A stretch of 64,000 nucleotides of DNA, taken from positions 4,999,979-5,063,978 of the forward strand of contig WARS01000031.1 in the NCBI GenBank assembly GCA_008933995.1. The letters run 5' to 3'. The notes under the pieces were generated by a model. It was given only the letters and a program-made list of their open reading frames with translations, ran no database searches and had not been told where the DNA came from. This DNA is from Datnioides undecimradiatus (lineage: Eukaryota; Chordata; Actinopteri; Lobotiformes; Datnioididae). The position numbers and the translations under genes are program-made. This document shows positions 46,715 to 64,000 of this stretch, in pieces. Positions within the stretch are counted from its first letter, which is position 1. Every line of letters starts with the position of its first letter.

Positions 46715-48651
46715 GCAGCTCTTTTTCAACAGGCGAGTGACCTGCTCTCCATTCAGACCAACTTTCTCCAGCAGACACCCTCACACCCTTCACCACCCAT
46801 GTTTCACAATCCCAGTTCTTTGGCTGAAACACAAGATCCTCAGGGGGCCTTGTTTCAGAAAGCCTCTCAGGAGCAGGTCCAGGCTGCTCTCTTTCAGAAC
46901 ACCATGACGGTACTACAGTCTCCAGACCAGCAGCCTTCAACCCCTGGACTCTTCCTCCCTCAGGCCGCTCTGCCCTCTCAGCTTACAACCAGTAGTGCTC
47001 AACAACAGCAACAACAACAGCAGCAGCAACTGGCCTTCCTCAGCGCTCTGCAAACTCCTGCCCCTGAACCACAGTCAGTATTTCAGCCCCAGACCCAGCT
47101 CTCCCCCATCCAGCAGAGAAGCCCCATGGAGCAGCAGCAGCCCTCCCAGCCTCAACCCCACACACAGCCGGCCCAGCAGGCTTCTTTGTTTCAGAACATC
47201 TCCCAACATCCATCTGCAAACACTCTCTCTCCAGGCCAGCAACAGCAACAGCAGGCTGGCCTTCTGTTCTGCAACAACCCCCTGTCCACTCCGGACCAGG
47301 CCTCTGGCCTCCTGTTCAGCAGCCAGGGCCAGATGCCACCGCTGACCAGCAGCAGCCTGGTTTCCCAAGAGCCACAAAACCCTTCTCTGCTCTTTTCCCA
47401 AGCCAGCATGGTGACGGTAAACCAGCAGGATCGCTCAGAGCCCATGGCCTTAGGGAACCCCACTGATCCACGGCAGCAAGTCATGTTTCAGGAGCAACAG
47501 CCGATGCAGCTGGGCAGCAGCTCAAACAACCAGCAGGAGCAGCCTGTGGGCCTCTTTATGCCCCAGTCTAATATAGCCTCTCTGCAGGGGGGACTGGCTG
47601 CTCAGGAGCTTGCGCAGTCGGCCATGTTTGCCTCACAGAATGGCGTGGCAAACCTCCAGACGACCACCTCCTCCCCTGTACAACAGCCAGGGACTCTGTT
47701 TCAATCAGCTGTCAGCGGGAGCATCACTCAGTCCAGCCAGCCTCAACAACCCGGCCTCTTCCTTTTTGGGATTCAAAATGGTAAGGGCCTGATCACACAG
47801 ATGCTGACCGTGAACGCAAACATCACAAGGTCCTCTGACTTTGCATTTCTCAAGATTTCAGCCACATTGTGCAGCCTTTGTCAGTGTTTGGAGCTGCTCA
47901 GTTGTGATGAAGATAATGCTTATATTTATTTTCATTAGGTAATTTAAATTTAATTGAATTAGGTTCAATAATAATTCAATTATTTATGAATCGTTGTTTT
48001 ATTTCGTCATTTTTAATAATCGGTTCAACTTCTTTTAATGTCCACTGAAATTTAAATGTCTGAATTTCGTTCTGACTGTTTCAGAGGCTCTCATGGAGCT
48101 CTGTAGAGACAAGTAGTCACTATAATATCAGCAAAACTGTACTGTGATAAAATATCTTCATACACATTACTTTGTTAAACTCTTTAACAAAGGGTATAAA
48201 ATAAAGTGATTTTAAAGAAAATGAGAAGGAGAAATTAGGTATTTGATTGAGCATCAATGTACAGTATGTGAGCCGGTGAAAAGTATAAAGAAATGAGAAA
48301 CACTGAACTTTCAGGACAGACTCCTGAACACAACTTCAGTCATCAGTGTGTTTTAAAAGTACTGTAAGTGTGAGGTTTCTAAACTCCGGCTGCTTCCTCT
48401 GCTCACTCTTTATAGAATGTGGCCAGCTGATGAACACTGGAAACACGCTGTCGGATCAGATCATAGCCATCAGCCAGTCTGGTCAGAACCAAAGAGAGAG
48501 CGACGCACACATCCAGTCCCTGCTCAGCCAGTCCTTGTCTCAGTCGGGGTCTGTGCAGAACAGCATGACTGCCTCTCAGAACATGGAGAAGATTGATGAC
48601 CTGCTGGTCAGCCTGCAGGAGTCCAGCAGCAACCTAACGCGATCATACTAA
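19486..48651 (+). CDS. nfat5: nfat5 (TonEBP), tonicity-responsive transcription factor (13 coding exons, 1316 aa)
   Basis: Rel-family transcription factor that binds tonicity enhancers as a dimer and drives osmoprotective genes. Coding exons: 19486-19558, 35816-35941, 38062-38698, 39796-39982, 41321-41511, 41634-41806, 43504-43638, 43725-43777, 44645-44777, 45417-45491, 45603-45706, 45953-47780, 48416-48651. The sum is 3951 nt and all phases agree. Order: N-terminal leader [15 protein letters not shown]; Ser-rich region; basic [15 protein letters not shown] (about 227-238); Rel homology with [16 protein letters not shown] (from 317); IPT dimerisation domain (about 463-569); Gln-rich activation domain (630-1238); conserved end [13 protein letters not shown]. 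The protein is shorter than human NFAT5 (about 1455-1530 aa), mainly in the Gln-rich part. Teleosts often have a and b copies, and I cannot tell which this is. Confidence 0.97.
19627..19669. repeat. (GT)n microsatellite
   Basis: About 20 GT units, with one GC interruption near the start, about 70 bp into nfat5 intron 1. Confidence 0.95.
20284..20625. mobile_element. Decayed hAT-like MITE with 8-bp target duplication
   Basis: A 326-bp segment (20292-20617) starts CAGTGCTGCCTAAA and ends TTTTGAGCACCCCTG. The reverse complement of the end, CAGGGGTGCTCAAAA, is an imperfect match to the start, as in hAT terminal inverted repeats. The flanks are CTGTAGCT (20284-20291) and CTTTAGCT (20618-20625), a 7-of-8 match that fits an aged 8-bp target duplication. 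There is no transposase, so it was mobilised in trans. Confidence 0.6.
25500..25870. repeat. Probable dispersed fish repeat
   Basis: The core at about 25735-25830 reads TTTAACCCAAACCATG..., then CTAAACCTCAACCATAGTG..., then CATAAAAC. This spacing of AACCCAAACCATG and CTAAACCT...AACCA blocks resembles a repeat found in many copies in percomorph fish. The edges are uncertain and I see no terminal repeats. Confidence 0.45.
26098..26537 (-). other. Unexplained open frame ending on a poly(A) signal
   Basis: On the minus strand a frame of 144 codons is open from 26537 to the stop at 26105-26103; the first ATG is at 26414. The translation looks protein-like in composition, with several cysteines ([30 protein letters not shown]) and a C-terminal [14 protein letters not shown]. 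An AATAAA hexamer at 26103-26098 overlaps the stop by one base. I do not recognise the family. It could be a 3' exon of an antisense transcript, a retrotransposed fragment, or chance. The expected number of such frames by chance in a window this size is not negligible. Confidence 0.25.
29383..29870. mobile_element. Fold-back (MITE-like) element, decayed
   Basis: It starts with GGAATAGTTTGACATTTTCT, a terminus seen in a very common fish fold-back element. The left arm AGCTTAGCACAAAGATTGG at 29486 and onward, followed by AAACAGCTAGCC, is matched in reverse complement by the right arm at 29790-29829 (GCTAGCTGTTTACCC...TAGTCTTTGTGCTAAGCT). The inner part contains CCTACCAGCACTTCTAAAGC. The right end is shorter than the left, so the copy is truncated or eroded. 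No coding capacity. Confidence 0.7.
30007..30050. repeat. (GT)n microsatellite
   Basis: About 21 GT units in nfat5 intron 1. Open frames on both strands here are repeat read-through. Confidence 0.97.
37370..37396. repeat. (ATT)n microsatellite in nfat5 intron 2
   Basis: A short GTTATTATTATTATTATTATTAC-type run of about seven units. The rest of intron 2 (35942-38061) is AT-rich, with a purine run of AAAAG units near 37935-37970, and has no recognised element. Confidence 0.85.
39796..41806 (+). other. nfat5: nfat5 exons 4-6: Rel homology DNA-binding domain
   Basis: Residues about 279-462. [20 protein letters not shown] is the DNA-contacting loop. It is followed by [19 protein letters not shown], the [12 protein letters not shown] segment and [15 protein letters not shown], then [19 protein letters not shown]. 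Near identity with vertebrate NFAT5 is expected and seen. Introns 39983-41320 and 41512-41633 contain no other feature I can name. Confidence 0.95.
41985..42051. repeat. Near-perfect AT-rich palindrome
   Basis: Left arm 41985-42015 and right arm 42024-42051 pair over 28 bp, with a single 3-nt bulge in the left arm and an 8-nt loop (GTAATTAT). It lies in nfat5 intron 6 (41807-43503), about 180 bp after exon 6. The rest of this 1.7-kb intron is AT-rich and unremarkable. Confidence 0.95.
43504..44777 (+). other. nfat5: nfat5 exons 7-9: IPT/TIG dimerisation domain
   Basis: Residues about 463-569. [18 protein letters not shown] opens the domain, then [33 protein letters not shown] and [13 protein letters not shown]; it ends [22 protein letters not shown]. 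This module makes NFAT5 an NF-kB-like obligate dimer that encircles DNA. The exon 9 acceptor is CACCCCCAAG|AAT, an AAG acceptor with a broken pyrimidine tract, but the frame and the homologue support it. Confidence 0.95.
44075..44400. repeat. Possible dispersed repeat in nfat5 intron 8
   Basis: Starts TTAAAGGTACACTGTGGAGT and runs on through TTACAAATAAATGTG; it ends near CCCTTTCACACTGCA. The opening resembles the first bases of a repeated fish element that begins AAAGGTACA. I see no clear terminal repeats or target duplication, so this is only a candidate. The rest of the intron (43778-44644) has no named feature. Confidence 0.3.
45953..47780 (+). other. nfat5: nfat5 exon 12: glutamine-rich activation domain with repeated Leu-Phe motif
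   Basis: One 1828-nt exon encodes residues 630-1238. Glutamine tracts lie at about 778-828 and about 868-884 (16 Gln in a mixed CAG/CAA run near 46666-46713), with shorter tracts further on. A short motif of the form (L/M/V)F(Q/x), often followed 6-9 residues later by a second hydrophobic-Gln pair, recurs about 19 times (for example [51 protein letters not shown]). This is the low-complexity activation domain of NFAT5. The final part, GLFLFGIQN, is conserved to human and crosses into exon 13. Confidence 0.93.
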
Positions 48652-51600
48652 CCTTCAGACAGATTGATGATTTGTTGTTTGTTGTTTAATGGACAATATC
48701 TGGAAAAATTGCAAAACTGCTGATGAGCACATGCAGTAAGAGATTTGTGAATTAGCTCTGCATCATGAAGTTTTAGGAAAAACTGAACATTATGTGCTTA
48801 TCATCAAATATTTTTCTTTTAACTCAATTATTCAGGATTTATAAGGAAAGACCAGTAAAGATAAACATCATGAAATGCTGCAGTCAGTCAAAAGTCCACT
48901 CTTTTCCAGAGTGGCATGAAATTGTTGTAAAGGATAAACTGGACAGATAAATATTCAGACGATGAACTAGGAATTTGGTTTTGAATTTCATGGCTAAGTT
49001 GCCTTGCCAAGAAAAAAGATGGAGTCTCGGAGGGAACAGACTAATTATCTTACTGTTCTATGAGAGAAGCGGCATTTGGCCATTTTCTTCAACTTGTCCT
49101 CCAAATGTACAGTAGCTTTGTGTCATTCTTTTAACTTGTTGAGTTTTATGTGTATCTGTAGATAGATTGTCAGCAACATTATCTGCAGCATCTCTCGGTT
49201 TTGTGGTGTTCTCTGAAGTGTTCTCCAAAGTGTTCAGTGGTTTCGGTGAATAGTGTTCCCTTTAATACTTCTTTTGTATTTTTTTGTATCATGGAGGGTA
49301 GAGTGTATGGTAGAGCAGGAAGGTTTGGACAGGCCTTGGTACGTTGAAGGAGGCTGCTGTCGACATGGTTTGAAACTTCCTTTCAAATGATGCGACAGTG
49401 CAGAAAGAGTATTTAAAGAAGGTTTGAGAGGGGGAGAGGAGGCAGAGAAATGACAGGTAGAGGAACTGCAGAGACGGACAGAAAAGATTTCTACACTGAT
49501 CTGATGTGTAGTCACACACAAGTGTCTGTCATATATGTGGGTGCTTATTATTTCAGTGTTTTAGCAGCTAACTTGCTCCTGGTAATATGAATACATTCAC
49601 TGTAGCTTGATAGGCCACAAATTGACTCGGTAGGTGTAGAAAGAAGCTGTAGGTGTATAAATAAAGTGATGTGGTGTTTTTTGATATTTACAGAAGGCCA
49701 GGCTACATTAGGTCCAGTCTTGTCTAGATCTAATGGGTACAGTAACAACAATAAAAAGAATAATTGTCGTTCAGCCAGCAGCTGTGCAGTGAAGATGGTC
49801 ACCTCCAGCTGTGAAACATGCCTTGTAATATTAGCCACCATCTCCACCACAGTGTACCGTTAGCACTTTGCAATATAGGTAAGCTAACACGTTCAGGCTA
49901 ACATTTAGTCTGCATTCAATAAAACCAAACTGTGTCAGTTTGCCACTTTGTAGTACTGATTCTCAATGTAATACTTTACAAAGAGATGGATCTTTTAAGA
50001 AAGTGTGGTGGCAGAAATATAACAAATATTGGCTGAAACGTGAGTGTTCAGCACTTCACAGTGCTGTTCTTTGTGACCACTTTCCTCATCGAGGGTACAG
50101 TAGAGTCCCACAAGAGGTGGTGCTTTTTTTTCAAGCCGCCTCTTCCTCATTGTTTACAGTGAAGAAGATATATTTTTAACATTAATCATTGTATTAACCA
50201 CACAATCATTCTCCACTTTTTTGGTTATTAATTTAGATATATGGTCTGGATTTTGTAATATTACAGTGCATCTCATTGCCCGCCATGTTACAACTATCAT
50301 TAATCATTCCCACCCAACCCAATACATTATTTATTCCTGAAAAACAGCCTACAAATCTGGACAAATGAGGAAAAATGTGGATCAAGACATTTTTCTTCAA
50401 ATGATGTAAATTCAGTTATCATATGACTGTTATTTAAATAAACTCATCAGTAGAGAGAGAGTAGAATGTAAGATAGTTATTATTATTATTATTATTATTG
50501 TTATTTTTCTCATAAGGGTTAGATCATTATGTGTTTTAGTGTCATTTTAATGGCATCATTCTGCGTCAGGCACGCATGAACTGGAATAGTATTCTTAAAC
50601 CAGCTAGAAAAGAGCCATTTTATTAATGTGATGGATTTGGTGAATGTTGACAGAGAAGCAATTGTTTGTTGGATACAACTGTACATTATACATCTCATTC
50701 AGGTTACGGTATGAACATGCAGGAGCAGAGCCCATTTTACATGTTTTCTTGTAAATGTACCCGTTCTTAAGACTTCATATCTTTGTTTGCAGTTGGCCAG
50801 TGGCCTCAGGACCAAAGTTTGATTCCAGTCTTTGCATCAGTCCTGGTGACAGGCCAGTTATATGGCTCATGAGCTTTGTTCTCATTTATTTCTGCCATGC
50901 AACTTTAAGAAACTATTTTTTGCCTCCATCATCATTAGGCATCATGTCCTGCTGCCACACCATTCTTTCTGTTTATTTGTTGTGTTGTTTTGGAAAAATC
51001 AAACACAGGTTTGTGTCATGTTTGGTTTTACTGTAAGTGTATGCGTGAACAAGGGGCTGGTCTCTCTGACGATGACAGAATTAGCTCAGTTGTATGCCTC
51101 AGTTGTTGTCTTCTTGTTTTCTATGTACATTTTGTTAGAAACACATACACCGTTACATTTTATACACTTTAAAATCAGAAACAGCTGTTGTTTTGTGATG
51201 GAGATAATGTAAACTTTACTAATGTGATTTGTGGATCTACAGCATGTTAGTTTGAGTGGTTTTTAAAGGGACCCTACTCCTGAAGGAAACCTGACTTTGG
51301 AGAAAAGAGCTATCTGTGATTGGCTTTCTTCACCTTGTGAAATAGAAGAACTAAGATTTCCAGTGTTGAGTATTTATGATTTTATTTGTTTTTGTTTGTT
51401 TTTACAAAATTTAGAAAGACCAATCTTTTTTGGTGTAGTATCTGTGCCTCTTTCCAGAGAAGCATATCTAATTTATTTGTGTGTTGGTTATTATCTAAAT
51501 TTTTTCCCATATTCATTGTTGTGTTCAGATGTTTTCTGATTGTACTGATGTCAGCGACATGATTTGGACCCCACACCTGCTGATACTGTTACTGGCACCT

Positions 51601-53120
51601 TGAGATGATGATGAATGAGACAGTAAAATGCTTTGTACACCATGAATAATACGTACATTCCTGTGCACAATAACTCTGTTGTGATTTTGGGAGGTGTAGT
51701 TGTAATAATACACACCTTAATGTACATATCGTGTCTGTTCAAGGCTTATAATTGGACCCTGTAGTCCCAGTAGTCCTTTTTGACCAAATCATAAACATTA
51801 GGGCAAAATGTCACCAAACAGTTTTCACTGTGAGAATTGATGAGCCTTAAAAAATGGACCAACAAGTTTCAGTATTTTTACTATGAATATAGTACTGAAT
51901 GTGATTGTACAGCATGGCTGTAGATGCAGAATGTTCTTTTATACACGCACTGGGGAGGTAATTACTTTTTTGAAATTACAGTTTCCTCATTTGTGTATAT
52001 ACAATGTAACTGGAGATCAGAAGTATATATAAACATGTGACTCATTATACAGTCACTTCTACTTGTATGGAAAAGAGGGGGATTGTTGATTTAAAAAGTT
52101 CTCATTTTTCTTTCAGACTCTACAGACTCTTGACTGTCTCTGTTTCTTGCAATAGAACAAGATGTGGTTTTCTTTGAACATAACTTGTTAATTTGATATC
52201 AACAAATTAAGACTATTGCAGGTGTTGAAATGGTTAAATTTTCCCTAAAATGTCACCTTAGACACTAGTAGGTATTGTACACGTGCCTTGAAGAGATGTT
52301 GTAGGCGACAGCAGATTGATGTTTTACCATTGTTGCCTGTTTATTACCCCACTGGTGCTGCCAGTGGTGATTTGTCCTCTTTAATTAGAATGTTTTAAGC
52401 CATAAGACTTTAAGTGTACTTCAAATGTTCGACAACAGTGACCCAATACATGTGGTTGTGATTGATAAATGTGTTGTGCAATCTCTGTTATGCATCTAAC
52501 TTGTTTGTACTGAAGTATCCATTGCATTTATGTTAATACAACGTAGATGCAGGCAAATTTTCTCTGAAACTGCTATGCAGCTAATATACTGTAAATGTAG
52601 ATCTGTTAGTTTTTGAATATATATTTTTCTAAATAGCTTCTCCAAAGTAGAAAACCAAAGTAGATGTTCTTTCTATTATTTATGTCGCTTATTGATATAT
52701 TTTCAGATGCTTTGAGTGCTGCCTGAAACCAATTTTTAAGTCTTTTAGTCAACTGAAATGCGAATTTCTCTTCTCAACAACCATCTCAGACATTTTTTGG
52801 GGAGGTGAGACAAGGGTCACTAATAGTTTATCAATCTCTATTCCCTTCTTGCTTGCAGGGTTTACGTGGGTATTTGTGTTTTATCCGGGCTGTTTACTGG
52901 TGCAGTGGTTCGTAATCTTTCTAATTTGTCTCACAGCCTCTGAGTTACCACAATGTTGTCATTCTCACACAACTTCTTATTCATATCAGTTCATAAAGAC
53001 CAGATTTGTTTTGTCCTGTAATTTGGGAACCATGTGAATTACAAATTCTGTATGCACAACATGTATACACAGTGTAATTTGTTGTATCATATATTATTAT
53101 TTGCAATAAACTATTTCCTT
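48652..53120 (+). other. nfat5: nfat5 3' UTR (probable extent)
   Basis: Non-coding and AT-rich, with many ATTTA pentamers. Candidate poly(A) signals AATAAA are at about 49659, 49918 and 53105. Mammalian NFAT5 has an unusually long 3' UTR, so a UTR of about 4.4 kb ending near 53.1 kb is plausible. Short frames here, such as those near 50.9-51.2 kb, show no family signal. A (TTA)n run lies near 50480. Confidence 0.5.
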
Positions 53121-54091
53121 ATTCCACACTTCTATAATATGTTTAAAGTCTCTTCACTCCAAACACAAGTGAACCTCTTCACTTGTCCTGGAAGTAGCAA
53201 GGGGGGAATTTGCCTTTTTGTTTCTAACCATGTGGACAACTGTCAAATAATCACCCTTGGGGTGAAAAAAAAACGTTATATTTGGATTTTGTTGGGACCT
53301 TTTAATTCTCTTGCAGTTCAATTTCTGTAAACTTGCTGCTATCTGTATTAAACATATATACTTTAAACACCTTGCCTTTGTGATTTTATTTTACCTTTCT
53401 TGGTGTAAGCTACTGCACAAGAATAATGCTACCTGGTTTACTAGATTTTTAGGTGTTGAGAATTGTTCCTATCTGCCACAAAATGTAAAATCATCGGCGA
53501 GAAAAGACTGCGCTCAGACTTTATCATAAATATACAGTCTAAACGAAACAAAAGACAGGTTTTACTAATACAAAGGGCATGATGTTAGTTTTTGTGCAAC
53601 ATCGGGAAAGCACCTAAAGTGAGCTTGGATTTTATTTAAATAAATAAATAAGGATGACCATTCAAGACACAAACATATGTCAACAGTGTCTGTAAAATAT
53701 TTACTGCTGAAAGTTACTTCATTTATTTTACATCGTGCGGGAGTTAAGAGGGACTATCTATGGTGGATTAAACATCCAACACAAAAATAGTTTGAGCCCT
53801 TGATTCCACCCTGTTAATTGTCCACCTAATAAAATATATTAATGATTCATGGTCGATGAACATGACAAGGGTTTTTTAAATCCCGTCTGAGCTCGACAAT
53901 GTTGCTACCATCAGGACAAACATGACAGAACCACATTTCCATGTGGTTTCCTTCCACTATTTTATCTTCTGAATACTCAACTCTAAATGTGGTTTACTGA
54001 TATCCGATAGTCACCCAAACGCATCACCAAGTTCTCGCGTTTTTGCGGCGCGCGCACGTCCTAAGACCTTTCCGGGCGCAGCATTTACAAC
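53121..54091 (+). promoter_or_regulatory. kars1: Spacer and kars1 promoter / 5' UTR
   Basis: 53121-53990 is AT-rich with no feature. The last 90 bp turn CpG-rich: GTTCTCGCGTTTTTGCGGCG near 54030, then CGCGCACGTCC, ending in the short 5' UTR GCATTTACAACATGG. It is a TATA-less housekeeping-type promoter. Confidence 0.55.
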
Positions 54092-61376
<7,285 letters not shown>

Positions 61377-62870
61377 TGGCGCGACCTCTGACCTCTCCTG
61401 CTGTCAGATCTGTGCAAGAGTCCTTTACCTCACTGTGGTCATCAGTGGAGACTTTTATGTGTTATCAATGTTTGTCTCCATTTGATCCTTCTTGTCATTA
61501 ATGGAAATCATCTGGTCTCAGTTACAGTTACCTGGGTAAACAATGAGAAATTCTTTTTTTTTGTTGTTGTTGTTGCTTTTGTATTTCTTACACCTTTGCA
61601 ATCACATTCTTGTTTTACCGAAAGGAGATATTTTAATCCTTGTTGTCATCCAGACTATTGTATGGATGGTATTTGATCAGGAAATCATGTGTGATCTGCT
61701 GTTGTACCCAGACCTGAAATACTTTTGAATATGCCTTGGGATACTTGATTTTGGCTACCAAATACACAGAAGAGCTAGAGCACATAATAACAGTTTATAA
61801 GAACCTCTTCTAAGTGTCCTCGGTATATTCATCTGTTCTTCCAGGTCTGCATGAATTCATTGTCTGAGATTTTTCAAGATGATCTCCACAAATTCCTCTG
61901 CCAAGAAGTCTAAACATGGATATGACTAAATAAAGTGCATATGAGTCCACATTGTTCATTCTGTTGTGATGATTTGGGTCTGTTTACAGTGTGTAGACTG
62001 ACATTCTGCTTCGCATTAAGTGACGCATGAAAAAACTAAGTACAGTTTAGTTAGTTTAGTTTTTTCATTGTCTTAACTTTTGATAACTTTCTCCAACGAA
62101 TTTATAAAAAACACACTAAGGACTTTTAAACTTAACCATTTGTAAATCATTTATAAAAACTATCACAAAAAGTAGTTTCTATTTTGTGATTAATTAAAAG
62201 AGTAAGTAACTGACTGTTTTGCCCCTGGTAGGAGAACTGGATTGCAATTCATTTATTAGGATGAAAAGGTGAAATGGTACACAATGGACAGTAAACTGAT
62301 GCAACAGGGTCAGCTAAGGCCAAAATAACTGTATTTTATTTTAAATGTATTTTATGCTATGATCAATATACTGAGTTTGTATATGGTACAGTTAAAGTTT
62401 AAAAAAGAACTGTCCACTACTTTTCAGTGCCAGCAATAATCCTTGAGACTGCCTAATCTTTTGTTTAGAAATGTATGTATTAATTTCCAGATACTTTATA
62501 GTATCTTAAAATATTACAAAGTTCTTCCCCTACACTTATCTGGGGGCTGCGGCAGTTACAGGTCACATAAAAAATATTAAACAATCTTTCAAAATGGTGC
62601 ATTATTTTCCCAAACAAACTGGACTGGACTGGCTACTGCATTAACATGCTCCTTACATGTTGATGCATCATCAGTACTATCTACTTACATAAAATAGGCC
62701 ATATAACCTCATAATAAAACAGTCTTAAAGGGACATTTCTGCAAAATAAGATATTTTACTGAGATTTAAACTTATTGTTACTAATTCTTCCATAGGCTCA
62801 CGACTTTTAATAATCATAATAAAGTGTAAAAGAAAAAGTATTATTTCAGTTTAGTGATGTTCATATTAGC
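61377..62870 (+). other. kars1 3' UTR and spacer
   Basis: AATAAA at 61929-61934 fits a 3' UTR of about 560-580 nt. A 13-bp perfect hairpin (ATGAAAAAACTAA at 62027-62039 with TTAGTTTTTTCAT at 62056-62068) follows about 100 bp later. The remainder to 62870 is AT-rich with nothing recognised. Confidence 0.6.
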
Positions 62871-63007
62871 AGAAAAAGGCCTCACACTTGAGCAGCCTCC
62901 GTTCCTCCTCCCGGCGCGTGCCCGTGAGCAGTGGGATGGTGCGCGCTCTCGCGGTCAAGTGTAATGTGGACTCACCCGATTAAAGAGTCGACACACACTG
63001 AGTGAAG
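62871..63007 (+). promoter_or_regulatory. Promoter / 5' UTR of the gcsh-like gene
   Basis: CpG-rich block with CCGGCGCGTGCCCG and GCGCGCTCTCGCGG just before the start codon at 63008. It is TATA-less. The CTCGCG core is shared with the kars1 promoter. Confidence 0.5.
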
Positions 63008-63158
63008 ATGGCGATGAGAGCGGCGCTGCGGTGCCTCCCCGCAAACTTTTCCCCCAGACTGCCTCAGCTCTCGTCAGCAGCGCAGCTTTCAGCGACTCGG
63101 CTGCTGTGGAGGAGCGGCTCTCCGCGGACACTGAGCACGACCTCGGTCCTGTCAACAG
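63008..63158 (+). CDS. gcsh: Probable gcsh exon 1 (glycine cleavage system H protein, presequence; partial)
   Basis: ATG at 63008 (context AAGATGG); exon end at TCAACAG|GTAATA, phase 1. It encodes 50 residues: MAMRAALRCLPANFSPRLPQ, then an Arg/Ser/Ala-rich stretch with no acidic residue, ending RTLSTTSVLST. This is a typical mitochondrial presequence. GCSH exon 1 in vertebrates encodes only such a leader, ending RTL(R/S)T...LS just before the mature RKFT start. In human, GCSH is the direct neighbour of PKD1L2, which supports the call. Presequences evolve fast and carry little family signal, so another mitochondrial gene is possible. The mature H-protein exons are not in the window. Confidence 0.55.
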
Positions 63159-64000
63159 GTAATAGAAATAAAAAAAAGAGAAACACGTAAACACGGCTGC
63201 CCAGGAGGAGCTGCGGTGTTACATACTACATGCGGGCTGCCCACACATTCCTGTGCAATGGGCGATGAAACTCACGCAGTTTGTGTCACTTTCCCACAGC
63301 GGAGCAGGGGAATGCGACAAGGACCGAAGCTGAAAGTTAGCTATAAACTTAAGGTGGTTCATTAAAACTTTGGGAATTAAAGCAGCCACATGTAATTTTG
63401 CCTGAAAAGTACAGTAAGGCTTTATCTTTCCGCTTATTTTATATCTTTGGAAGTCAGTTTAACCCACGAGCTCCAAATTGCGATGTTAATTGATGACCGT
63501 GAACCTCAGATTACACATGTCTCGTGCACCAAGTAGTCGCTTATTAAACAAATCCTGGATGTCTACCACAAATAACGTCTCGCCAGCCCTTTTACAGCAG
63601 GAATATTCAGCTCTCAAGACTGACTCTGCTCTCCCCAGCCGTGCATCAGCATCTCCCACAGTTCACAATCTGGTTCAAACCTGTATTTTTCTGCATGGTC
63701 TGATGCTAACACTGGAAACTGTTGAGGCATTGTGGTTCTTCTCTCAGGGCACTGTAAAGATGACAGCATGAACTCAACAGCTCCTCTTGTGTTTTTTTTT
63801 TTATGGTAGATGAAAACACTAATTGTTTCAATTAAAACAGTGGTTGCAGAAAATTTAAAAGTTCATTTTTGACTTTGATGTTTCTTAAACTACAGATTTT
63901 TATTTCTAAACACACAGTGTTGCATAAGAATTTGCCTACTGTTCAGCTTTGGTTCAGAGTACAATAAGGTGTTCTTTGGACATCGATGCCCTTTGCTTCT
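63159..64000 (+). other. First intron of the gcsh-like gene (to window end)
   Basis: I looked for the mature H-protein start (KFTxKHEW) in all frames and did not find it. The frame at 63490-63771 shows no family signal. Nothing else is recognised. Confidence 0.5.

Noticed and set aside
46341..46940. 199-codon open frame on the minus strand
   Set aside because: It is the antisense shadow of the CAG/CAA-rich nfat5 exon 12 and translates mainly to Ala/Val runs. The plus-strand frame is confirmed by homology.
50862..51212. 116-codon plus-strand frame
   Set aside because: It lies in the AT-rich nfat5 3' UTR, is hydrophobic low complexity, overlaps other chance frames and has no splice or homology support.
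63490..63771. 93-codon frame after the gcsh-like exon 1
   Set aside because: It lacks the conserved H-protein start and the lipoyl-lysine region. It is more likely chance frame in the intron.

Overview
The window is nuclear DNA of a vertebrate, almost certainly a teleost fish. It has spliced genes with GT-AG introns, (GT)n, (GATA)n and (CAGA)n microsatellites, and decayed copies of repeat types that resemble those common in fish genomes. The gene products match vertebrate families along their length. There are no bacterial features, CRISPR arrays or rRNA/tRNA genes that I can support.

Layout, left to right. (1) 1-307, minus strand: the first two coding exons of bola3, a mitochondrial BolA-like Fe-S factor, cut by the window edge. 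(2) 1540-18102, plus: a complete 41-exon polycystin-1-like gene, best called pkd1l2. I rebuilt it exon by exon. All splice phases agree and the reading frame is 2492 codons, close to the size of mammalian PKD1L2. (3) 19486-48651, plus: a complete nfat5 (osmotic-stress transcription factor) of 13 coding exons and 1316 codons. It has a 16-kb first intron and one large glutamine-rich exon. Its 3' UTR probably extends several kb, to about 53.1 kb. (4) 54092-61376, plus: a complete kars1 (lysyl-tRNA synthetase), 576 codons in the cytosolic form. An alternative exon at 54939-55106 gives a mitochondrial form of 608 codons. (5) 63008-63158, plus: a first coding exon that encodes a mitochondrial presequence, most likely gcsh (glycine cleavage H protein); the rest lies past the window.

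The genes do not form an operon. Four run in the same direction and bola3 points away. In human, NFAT5, KARS1, PKD1L2 and GCSH all lie on 16q, so the block looks like conserved macrosynteny with local rearrangement. Both ends of the window carry genes tied to mitochondrial lipoylation: BOLA3 supports the Fe-S enzyme lipoyl synthase, and GCSH is a lipoylated carrier. Between genes and in introns I see microsatellites, a hAT-like MITE with an 8-bp target duplication, a fold-back element, a near-perfect AT-rich palindrome and one unexplained minus-strand open frame with an overlapping poly(A) signal.

I see no wholly new system. The observations most worth following are the repeated Leu-Phe motif in the NFAT5 activation domain, the dual-targeting exon of kars1, and a pkd1l2 intron that is two-thirds tetranucleotide repeat.
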